A stretch of DNA of 64,000 nt, from the NCBI GenBank assembly GCA_037127255.1, contig JBANSL010000002.1, positions 97,432,519 through 97,496,518 on the forward strand, in the 5' to 3' direction. The stretch comes from Persicaria tinctoria (taxonomy: Eukaryota; Streptophyta; Magnoliopsida; Caryophyllales; Polygonaceae). This document shows positions 54,054 through 64,000 of this stretch, in pieces; the first letter of the stretch is position 1, and each line of letters starts with the position of its first letter. Position numbers and translations under genes: made by a program. The notes beneath the pieces were generated by a model. It saw only the letters and a list, made by a program, of their open reading frames with translations. It was not told where the DNA came from and made no database searches.

Positions 54054-57000
54054 ATGGTGATGGAAGATAACGAGAGCTGCAACAGTAGAGTGGTGGAATC
54101 GGCGCCGGCGCATCCCCGCCAGCAGCGCCAGAAGTTCGAGGTCTACACCGAGGTTCTCCGCCGGCTTAAGGAATCGAACAATCCGGAGGCGAATCTGCCT
54201 GGTTTCGACGATGAGCTATGGTCTCACTTTAATCGTCTTCCTACTCGGTATTCACCTCCCTCGAACCCTAGGTGTCTCGTTTCTGCTCATAGTTGTTGCT
54301 TTGATTTACGAGAAAGGAGTTTTTTTTTTTCGTTTTTTTTTGGAGAGGTTTTTACTGCATGTCTGTTTGTGTTTGGATTTTTTTCTGGTTTGATTTTGGT
54401 TTTGAAGTGATCGATTTCAACCTGCTTTTGTAATTTGTATTTGGAAAAATTTGATTCTATGTTTTATGTTGTGTTCTGTCTCTAAATCTGCTTCTGAAAA
54501 TCGGTACGGAGCACAAAATATCCCGAAGCGACATCTCTATCTCGCTTTCCGTGGTGATGAATTGTTTATGCTATGTGTGATTGAGGAGTGGGAATTGTAA
54601 AATGCAGGTACGCGTTGGATGTGAACGTGGAAAGAGCGGAAGATGTTCTCACGCACAAGAGGTTGCTTCAGGTGGCTCATGATCCGGCTAACAGGCCTGC
54701 CTTCGATATACGTCTTGTTCAGGTTAGTCAATTTCTGGCTAATTACTATGCTGATTATTCTCAGCGGATCGATCACTGTTGGTTTTGTTATTTCTTCTTG
54801 TTTATGGTTTTCTTTGGAGCTGTGGGACTAAATTGCATGTCAAATTCCTCTAAAGCCGAGCTAAGTGTGTTGCTTGTAGTAGTAGCCCTTGGAAAGTTCC
54901 CTATTGCAGACAGCAGATCCGTTCAAATCCAGGCAATGCATTTAGGTTGATGGTGGGATTGATGTTTATTGGGCCTGTGTTTCGTCATTCCTATCTACAT
55001 TTGCTATCATACTTTTGGAACTTGTTATTTGGGTGATGGGCATGTTGAGTTGTACTTGATCAGTGAAGAGTTCTTCCTTTCCGTGACTAGCTTCGTACTT
55101 GTTATTTGGGATTGTTTACTGCGCTTAACTTTTGGTGTAAATTCTTCTTTGTGAAGGTGCTTCCATATCCTGGTGAGCCTTCTACCGACTCAGATGATCC
55201 TAATGGTCCAAAGGACGATGGTGCACAAGCATCTTCCATCAATCTTACGCGGAAAATGTAAATTCATTGACATTTTAGAAGGTTTCACTTTGTAGATTTG
55301 ATTGATGCTATAGAGGAATATTTTATCTTACTTCTCTCTTTTTCATTCAGTTATGTACTCTGCCTTTTTCCGTTCATTGAAATATCTCCTCCTCTCAATT
55401 TTCTGTAGTCATCCGCCACCATCATTTGGTTCATCAACGAACCTTGAAGCCCTTGCACTCGAAGCTCATAGACCAGCTGATGGAGATGAAAACACTGATG
55501 CCAATGTCAATGCCAGTTCTAAGCTTATTCGGTAATTTTCTAATGTTTTCTGAATGATTTTATGTATACTTCATCCTTAGATTGATAAAATTGTATGATG
55601 CATGGTAAAGACTTGGAGTTTGAGTTCTATGTATAAGGAACTATACACTTCAAGGTCTGAAGATGCACTGCTTGGTGCATGTCAGTGTTGTTGCTTATGC
55701 TCCAATGGAAACGTTCAGTAACTTAAGAATTGTATAATTGCTAGGCAGAATTAAAACATAGAAAGTAGTACTCCGAACATTAAAAATAAATTAAAAAGCA
55801 TAGCAGTACTATCTGGCGGTTAATCTTACAGCGTTGTATATCTTAACCAAGGGATGATTCTGTTAAACCAGCCTTATTTAACGCCTGCTATTCTTATGCT
55901 AACTGTTCTGGATCCTTTTACTTCAAAACATGTACCATCAAGTGAATCATTATCTTTCTTCTCCATCACATTGGTTTGCATATTTTATTTCATGCCTATT
56001 CTTCAGTACCGTGGTCAACTTTTTGGGTTTACTGGATGGTTCTGACATTTCCTTTTGGTATTGATTCAGGCCCATGCACGAGGTTACCTTCTCAACAGAT
56101 GACAAGCCAAAACTCCTCAGTCAAGTATGTTGTTTGATGAGTTCCATATTTTTCTATTTATATATATGCTTCTGTAACTGATTGCATAGGTTGCATTTCA
56201 ATTATCTAGTAGGAATCTAGAGAGGAACAAATTGGAATATAATTGTGTTGTCAATGCATTTGGAACCAACAATGCTGGTTGCATTCTGGGATGCTTAAGA
56301 TGCATATCATCATATGATCGAACCCAAAAGACAACTAGGTTGTTCATTATGGTAGATTTTTGGGCAAGTCCTTTCATCACGTTCTACATGCTAGGACATG
56401 GCAAAACTGGGACTCACTGAGTGTTCGGCCCAAAATTGCTAAGTGCAAATGATGCTTGCTTATTCTTAAATGACTTTTGGGTACAAGTTTTCATTGAGTT
56501 ATGTTATTGCCATTCACAATATCAGTGCGTACAAGTTTTCATTGAGTTATGTTATTGACATGGCAAAACTGGGACTCATAGAAGAATTATTATGTTATTG
56601 ATGATGATGATGATGCTAGTGGGTACAAGTTTTCATTGAGTTATGTTATTGCCATTCACAATATCAGTTCCTGAATATGCAAAACATTGCAGTTGACTGC
56701 GTTGCTTTCAGAGGCTGGGCTCAATATCCAGGAAGCACATGCTTTCTCCACCACTGATGGATATTCCTTGGATGTTTTTGTTGTAGATGGTTGGCCAAAT
56801 GAGGTACATATAAATCTCACACCATGTACAATTTTTTTACTGCCCCTATCATAACACGTTTGAGGAATTTTCATTTTCTTGCAATCTCGGATGCTTTTGG
56901 TTTATTTTCTACTCCGTGTTTGACTAAAGTTTAGCTCAGAAATTGAGTAGGATGACTTTGTGTTCTTCTGAAAGCTTTTATTTTTAGAAAAGCTATTTCC

Positions 57001-60000
57001 TTTTTCCTTTGAAGCTCATGTTGGTTGCTCATTTTGGTATTTGATTTTTGTAGGAAACACAACAACTGAGATCTATTTTGGAAAATGAAGTAAAAAAGAT
57101 TGAGGTAATTTCTGGGCCTTAAAATCGTTCCAGTAATGCATTGAAGTTTACTCTCTCATTATGAATCACAATTTTGTTATTATTGTTAACTGCATAAGTT
57201 GCATCTCCAAGGACTGCTCTAGTTCCTTATGTTTATTCTCCTCAGACTTCTCGTGGAATTACCTTTCCCTCTGTCCAAATTTTCAGCCTCTTGGAAAATA
57301 AGACTTTCCATGGATGTTTGTTCAGTGCTATAAGTGGATATACTATACTGGGAGTGGGCTTGTATTCTGCAGCCGAAAATTGAAACTTTTCAGTTTCTAC
57401 TTGAATCTCACCCTGTGCTTTCGAATAATTTATTTGTTCTCTCTACTGTGCAGAAGGGGCCTTGGCCGTACCTACCCTTATCTCCTCTACGTGAGCAAGA
57501 AGCAAATGAATGTGAAAGTGCTCATGTAGAAATTCCTAATGATGGAACTGATGTATGGGAAATTGATGTCAGACAACTCAATTTTGGGAACAAAGTTGCC
57601 TCTGGATCATATGGTGACTTGTAAGCTATTTATTCTTGAAAAAGTTGCCTGATACAGTTCTTGAATGATCTGCGTAGGTTTCAAATATGTCCTTCCAATT
57701 GTTTCAGGTACAAGGGCACATACCGAAGTCAGGAAGTGGCAATTAAGGTGCTCAAACCTGAGCGTATAAATAATGATTTGCAGAAAGAGTTCGCCCAAGA
57801 GGTTTACATTATGAGGTCTGTCACCTGCTATGCTATCAAGAAGCTAAAAGATACTTATTTGCATATTCAAATCATATTACTAGTTTGAGATTTCATTTGG
57901 TGACATTATCAAGCTTTTAGTTCTTGTTCCAAGAACAATGTTCAGATGGAAAACCTTTCATGTAATATTAAAATCCGGCTTTATATCGTTGTCTAATAAT
58001 ATGTTCATGACCCAACATTTATCTGTAAAACTCGGCTTTCTTTCTTTGAATCTAAAAGTGTAATACCTTAGAACTTGGGATACAGCTGTACAACAGGAAG
58101 TCTGCAACAGTGCTACCAACCATTCCTGAAGTCAATAGCAACAGATAACAATAGCTAAATCCGGAGAAATTTGAAAATTGATTAGTTAGGTAAAGAGAGA
58201 AAAACTGGATAGTCTCTCGTATACGAGGATTGACCCTCATCACCATGCAAAAGCAAGCTCTTGCCCCAACCAAACCTTGCCTTGGTGTCTAACAGAGTTT
58301 ATATTTGCAGGAAAGTTCGCCATAAGAATGTTGTGCAATTTATTGGTGCATGTACCAAACCTCCAGGCTTGTGCATTGTTACAGGTACACAAATGACCCA
58401 AGTTTTATATCAAGCATACTGTAGATATGAGTTTTTGTATAGAACAAAATTTTGATCCAGTTTTTTTCTTTCTTTCTTTCTTCCTTTCATTATTTTATTA
58501 CCTAGTTATTTTCCCAAAACTAACTTAAACTATTACCTTACGTATATGGTTTCTTGTGTGTTCTCTGTACAGAGTTTATGTCTGGGGGGAGCGTGTATGA
58601 CTATTTACACAAGCATAGAGGTACGTTCAAGGTACCAACTCTCCTGAAAGTCGCAATTGATGTGTCCAAGGGAATGAACTACTTGCATCAGAACAATATA
58701 ATTCACAGAGATTTGAAAGCTGCCAATCTTCTAATGGATGAAAATGAAGTAAGATGTTTACCTTCGCCTTTTTCGGTTTACATCAGAGCAATACACTTAA
58801 CAGACTTGAAAATGAAATGTGGGTGGTCTGAATATTTTGTGCTTTGTCTTGTTAGGTGGTTAAGGTCGCTGATTTTGGAGTAGCTAGAGTCAAGACTCAG
58901 TCTGGAGTTATGACTGCAGAAACTGGAACGTATCGCTGGATGGCTCCCGAGGTTAGTTTGGGTCAATTAAATGCAGCTTCTGTGGATCACTCTTGTTTAA
59001 TACTACGTATTCGTAGATTCTGTAAGCTAGAATGTATAATTATTTTCTATCAAAGCTAGGTTTCCAGCTTCCTGTCTATTTCTTTCTCGGATGGAGTTGG
59101 GGGGGGGGGGGGCTTTTATCTCTAGATACAATCTATTGTTGGCGAGGGATAGGGAGCTGATAACGTGGTAGGCAATGAACAAATACATCTATGGAATTGC
59201 GTTATTCATATGTATAGTCCTTCCCTTGCTTCATACCAAAATTATGCTTAAGCACGATATTTTCTTAAAGTCTCATGTCATGAGGCATTATGTCCTAATT
59301 CTTTTGCTTGTTGAGATTGAACATTGATGATGATTTCTTTCATGTCAAGTTGACTTTTAGCATTAGCGTTTACAATATTGTGTAGATGCTCACTATTTTC
59401 TTCATTTGGGAATACCAGGTCATTGAGCACAAGCCGTATGATCACAAAGCTGACGTTTTCAGTTTTGGAGTTGTTTTGTGGGAATTGCTAACTGGAAAGG
59501 TATTGGCTGCATTGACATAATCAGGACCTTCAATTGTCCGTCTATCTATTCACTGTTGTTCCATTGAATTAACCTGTTCATGATCTTTAATTGTTAGGTT
59601 CCATACGAGTACTTAACCCCACTACAGGCGGCTGTTGGAGTAGTGCAAAAGGTAAAAATAAATTTAAAATGTCTTAAATTTCTTATAAAATGAATTTGAG
59701 CTGCAAATTGCATTTTGCCCTTAATGAACTGACTTTGACTTCAGAATCTGCGCCCGCCCATTCCAAAGGGTACTCATCCAAAGCTTGCTGACCTGCTCGA
59801 GAAATGCTGGCAGAAAGATCCCGCAGTACGACCTGACTTCTCTGAGATCACGGAGATTCTTAAACAGATTGCTAAGGAGGTAATACTTGCTTCTTCCACT
59901 GCTCTACTTTCAACATGTAAATAGCTACACTTTTAAAATGAATGCACAACTCAACACCAAGGGCTTTCGAACTTTGTAAAGCCTTAAAGCAAAAGGTGAA

Positions 60001-60115
60001 CGAAACTCTGACATTGCTGTCTTGACACTGATTCTTGAAACAGGTTGGAGACGGGGAAGATCGTAAGGAGAAGCATGGCGGATTCTTGTCAGTTCTCAGG
60101 CGCGGAAACCACTGA
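54054..60115 (+). CDS. STY46: ACT-domain serine/threonine/tyrosine kinase, STY8/17/46 family
   Basis: Sixteen exons join in frame: 54054-54247, 54608-54722, 55157-55257, 55409-55531, 56070-56124, 56693-56803, 57054-57104, 57454-57620, 57708-57815, 58311-58384, 58573-58748, 58856-58951, 59419-59499, 59598-59651, 59745-59879, 60044-60115. The product is 570 residues, the family's usual length. An ACT domain lies at about 179-250 ([18 protein letters not shown]...). The kinase domain runs from about 290 to 547, with a glycine loop GSYGDL (301-306), VAIK lysine 319, HRD aspartate 413, DFG 431-433 and a WMAPE segment. All catalytic residues are present. Arabidopsis STY8, STY17 and STY46 phosphorylate transit peptides of chloroplast precursors in the cytosol; which ortholog this is remains open. 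Confidence 0.94.
56397..56668 (+). repeat. Local repeats in intron 5 of the kinase gene
   Basis: The string gtacaagttttcattgagtt plus atgttattg occurs three times (56481, 56529, 56623), twice followed by ccattcacaatatcagt. Another string, catggcaaaactgggactca, occurs twice (56398 and 56558). A GAT microsatellite lies between. Two overlapping short duplications explain this. Confidence 0.85.
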
Positions 60116-60575
60116 ACCAAACAAACAAAAACCGGGGAGATTTACAGGGAGTGTTGATATGATATGATGATTCTTATACATAGTCTCTAACTGCTGTGTA
60201 GGCCGATTTTTTCAAGTCTTCTTCTATAATCTGCTGCCAATGTACACTGTACAGTTATTGTCAGGTTTGATAAACAATTTATTGCCATAGCTCTCCCATG
60301 TTTTCACCGTTGAAGCTTTCAACATTTCTTTCCAATTTTTTCGCCATGCTTTTGGTGCATAGATGAGCATTTTGTAACCTCTTTTTTTTTTCACATTATG
60401 AGATTATCCGAGATATGGCAACGAAGATCCTGTTTGATTCATTGCATACCCTTTCGTTCGAGTACTTGTACATCTCCCAAACATATGGTTAATAAACATG
60501 TAAGGGAGGACGGGTACAGGCGCTTACATTCATCCAAGTCTTTACACACTTAAATACACAAGGCTCTACTCTACA
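60116..60575. other. Intergenic region between convergent genes
   Basis: Holds the 3' UTRs of the kinase (plus) and the MFS gene (minus). No further gene seen. Confidence 0.6.
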
Positions 60576-62498
60576 TTATTGCAGTGTTGGGTTGTCGTTG
60601 GCTTTGTGTGTCGGTAGTATCGGATCCACCCTTATCGCTGTACTTAGAGCAAATGCTACCACCTGCAATTGTGTGGGAGTATGATTTTGACATTGAATAT
60701 GGACAGACAGACAGACATGGATGAACTGCAATGACTTACCGTTGTCAAGCAAATGCACAAGAGACTGAATCCGGGGTAATGAAAGGGAGCTTGTTGCGAC
60801 AGGAAGAGCGCTGAAGATCACAAAAATCACCATTAGAAGTCGAATCAGAAGTTCATGAGCTTCTGCATTGTGTTGTTACAAGACATACCAGTAAGGGGAC
60901 TGAAAAGCAGCGGCGAGATGATGTTGGCGAATGAGCTTATTCCTGAGATGCAGCCTTGCGCCTTCCCCTGCTCACCCGAGCTGACTTGTTTCGAAGCTAT
61001 GCTTCGCATCTGCACGTAAAAATGGAAACCCGTATCAAACACGCAAGTACTCCAATTGAAGGGGGTGATTTGGGTACAGTAAGCTTACACAAGGATTCGC
61101 GAAAATGACAAAGACAGAGAACCCGGCAACCACATAAGGAACCTGCAAAGCAGTTCAAACAGGATGTCAAAACTTGCACACTTAAGCTTTAAGTTCGGTG
61201 TCTGTAGAGTCGGAGAACTTACCCAAACAGACCAAGCTATGCTGTTGAAGAACATCTGCAAAGACGACGTTGATTTGCAAAGGTTAGAACTTAGATGCAG
61301 GAAACAGATTGGAGATAAAAAAAAGCAACCAAACTTAGATGTTAGTTACATTGGCACTTGCAACAAGGAGGCCGATGCTTAACAGCTTTACTTCGCCAAC
61401 TATGGGCGTAAGTATGGGCATGAGGAGAAGCTGCAGGGATCACAATGATCTGATCAAACCACATATCAAACTAAAAGAGTAATCGGAATATGTTTGTTTG
61501 TCGAAAGAACCTGAGAAACCATCCCGGCAATGCCAAAGATGAGCATCAAATCAGCAAACTGGTTCTTGCTGAACTGAAACTGTGCCTTCAGGAAGTACTG
61601 CAGTGGAAAGATACCAAAATCAGCCTAAGGAAAAAGATTGAAAAATCCATACATTGGATGGAGAAACATACCAACAAGGTGCTCTGAAGCCCGCTTTCTG
61701 AGAGGCTATTGAAGAACGCGATGATCGCTATTTGTGACAGTGTCTTGCTGTGTGTAGAAAGGGAAGATTTGATCACCACAACATTATAAGACGAAGGCCG
61801 AATTCTACTCACAATAAAGACTTGATGGTCAATTCAACCTGCTTTTGAGCATGCAATGGATGTCGCTAACCGAAGGGATGTTCTTAAAAGGCTTGATCTT
61901 TGTAGTAGTTTCGGTGCCAGAACTGCTCTCGGGTTTCAACAACGCCTCCTGAATGATGGAATCATTGCTGCAGGGACTCGCAATCGTCTCTTTGAGGAAG
62001 ATCCTCATGTACACAGCAGCTGCCATGGATGCAAATGCAGCCACCTAATGATCAATTGAAGCACACAAATTAAGCTGAAGTTGAATACTATACAATGTAT
62101 ATAGATGCATCCAAATGTAGTTTGGTTCACACATTACACAACCTGAAATGTTTGTGGAGTTGAAAGCAATCTGGCAGTCAATGTGCCACAGACAAAAGCA
62201 GCTGAGACCACTCCATTTAGAACCCCAAATGCTGTTGCTCTTTTCCCTTCTGGTATCACATCTGCCTGTAATTCAATCATACGGAGTAAACGACAAGTTT
62301 TAATTAATAGATGAGGTATTTAAAAAAATGGTATATGATTGTGATTTATTGAAGATTAAATATGAATATGAGAATGATTAATTACCACATAAGCAAGAGC
62401 AAGACACAAGAGGCTAGCATCACTAAAAATTGCACCCATTGTTCTGAGTACATAATAAGCATAGAAGAAGCTCCTCTCTCTACTATATGCCAAAACCG
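60576..62498 (-). CDS. MFS transporter, HIAT1/TetA-like, 5' partial
   Basis: Eleven exons on the minus strand join in frame: 62498-62386, 62265-62143, 62044-61839, 61747-61672, 61597-61511, 61430-61350, 61255-61223, 61142-61089, 61009-60889, 60810-60740, 60662-60576, giving the last 349 residues. The first visible exon begins in phase 2, so the N-terminal exon(s), with about the first three membrane helices, lie beyond 64000 or in sequence I could not recognise. Motifs fit the family: ADVIPEGKRATAFGVLNG, SIGLL, VPYVVAGF, QGKAQGCISGISSFANIISP. Hydrophobic segments match the remaining helices of a 12-helix transporter. Animal relatives (MFSD14/HIAT1) and bacterial TetA are known; the plant substrate is not. 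Confidence 0.9.
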
Positions 62499-64000
62499 CT
62501 GCAAAAAAAAGTGACAGTAAATAATACGAACTTTCATATCCAGTATGGAGCGGCGTTTAGTAACAAAAACTATTATAAATTAAAATTATTGTCGAATTTG
62601 GGGTAAGTTCGTTGCCGTTGGCATAACCTTCACTTTCGATTTGCAACGATATCTCCAAACAACATTAAATTGAAAAAGAATAAATTAAAATCTTCATGAA
62701 AATGACATTTTCTTAATTATTCAACCAACTTTTGTTTTGGTGGAAACTTTGATCGACCACCATTGTATGTGTGCTCCTTATCTTCCTTTACTTGTACGAC
62801 TAGTTTTCATGGATGAGCTAGTTTGCTAAATTAAAGGAGACATTGGGTAGTGCCTAATATAGTGGGTATCAATTCAAAAGCCCTTTCAAATTTAATAGCA
62901 CTATACAAAAATAATAACCTAATTTATATATACATATATTCATTCATTTCAATGGCTACTATATTGTGTGTGTGTGTGAATATAATTTTTTTTATCTATT
63001 ATATAGAAATAAAAGCCAATGTTAGAAACAAATTATCTAATTTGGGGATTTTAATATAACTTCTTAGAAATAAAAGTCAATGCTACAAACAATGTTCTTT
63101 CTTATGTAATTTGGAGATTTTTAATATGATTTCTCTCTTTTTTTTTTTTAATATATATATATAAAATATGAAAATATTGTGTATTTGAGAAATTTGGTTT
63201 TGTCTTTCATTATATTCTCCATTTTGAACAAGGTTTTATGAAATCTATTGAGATAAAACACTTAAAATTTTCTCAATCAAGAGAATTTGAATTATTTAGA
63301 GAAAAAGTTGGAGACTCCCATATATGATATACCGACAATTTTTTTAATTTCAATAAAGTGAACAAAACTAGTAGTAGTTTAGTGGTCATTTAGGCCCATC
63401 TCACTTCCTATCATCATTTCATCCAAGTAAATTACAAGCAATGTTTTTACTTTTCACTTCATTACCATGAGTTGAGCCTCTCTAGATGGATTGAATTGGT
63501 CTCAATTTGTAATAAGGTGGATACTCATCTTTTGATTTGGCTTGATATAGATAGATTGTGCATTTCTCTATTTAAGTGTTTTACAGACTAGTGTTAGTCT
63601 TTCGACATGTGAAAAATTAATCGATAACCTTAAAACTTTTAATTCATGGAAAAAAAATCTAATTTGAACTTTACATTAAAATAAAACATCTAATTTTTTT
63701 TCTTCAAAATTTCAATAATTTACAAAAAGTTATTAGAGATGCTCTTATACGAAACTCCAATATACGGCCAACACAAGTCTTGTAGTGTTTCAATAAGTGA
63801 AAAAGGGTAACATGTATACCCATGCGTTATATCATCCATTGTCTAATTGTCTCCACCTTTGGTAAAAGTAACACTCACTTCCCATCATCCATCGTAGAAA
63901 TGGTAGGAATGAGGATTTATCAGTACAAGTTATGATGGAGGTCATCCATCGTTTCCCCCAAATCAGTTGTAGTTCATTCCTTAATCGAAGATATTCGAAT
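62499..64000. other. Probable first long intron or upstream DNA of the MFS gene
   Basis: AT-rich, with no exon matching the conserved N-terminal helices. A short repeated stretch (tagaaataaaagccaatg-like at 63004 and 63066) is visible. If the missing exon lies past 64000 this is an intron of at least 1.5 kb. Confidence 0.5.

Noticed and set aside
61164..62059. Plus-strand open frames of 60-72 codons
   Set aside because: They are antisense to the spliced MFS exons.

Overview
The window is nuclear DNA from a flowering plant. The evidence is split genes with GT-AG introns, SAUR auxin-response genes, an expansin-like gene, a plant Pol II-type U2 snRNA gene, Ty1/copia and LINE retroelements, MITEs, a Helitron and inserted plastid DNA. 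Gene content and divergent rpl14/ycf1-like plastid fragments fit a core eudicot, perhaps an asterid; I cannot name the species.

Layout. 1-3860: 3' part of a Ty1/copia element with an open polyprotein and a 3' LTR. 3984-10290: a cluster of four intact minus-strand SAUR genes made by block duplication, with three decayed plus-strand SAUR remnants, a well-formed U2 snRNA gene and a U2 pseudogene. 10800-15752: LINE 3' ends, a mosaic of plastid fragments and nested DNA elements. 16337-17934: a five-exon expansin-like A gene. 18667-21445: Tourist and Stowaway MITEs, hAT elements and a LINE relic, several nested. 21718-25659: a four-exon F-box/LRR gene (FBL10 type). 26209-27321: a single-exon F-box gene on the minus strand. 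27500-54000: about 26 kb of AT-rich, repeat-dominated DNA. It holds two inverted copies of a foldback element, a tandem duplication split by a small LTR element, a bounded Helitron, a broken minus-strand copia element, LINE relics, hAT-like elements and a tRNA-derived SINE. 54054-60115: a 16-exon ACT-domain protein kinase (STY8/17/46 family). 60576-62498: 11 exons of an MFS transporter on the minus strand, whose 5' end lies beyond the window.

The genes do not form one pathway. The SAURs and the expansin-like gene both relate to cell-wall growth. The kinase and the transporter are convergent, with 460 bp between stop codons. The points most worth a second look are the diverged U2 gene whose stem changes appear compensatory, its promoter-bearing decayed duplicate, a 30-bp in-frame duplication of a splice acceptor in FBL10, the foldback pair carrying dense TTGAC cores, the TRIM-like element with TG...TA ends and a paralogous empty site, and the copia element whose eight premature stops could all be single transitions. 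I saw no wholly new gene system that I could defend from sequence alone.
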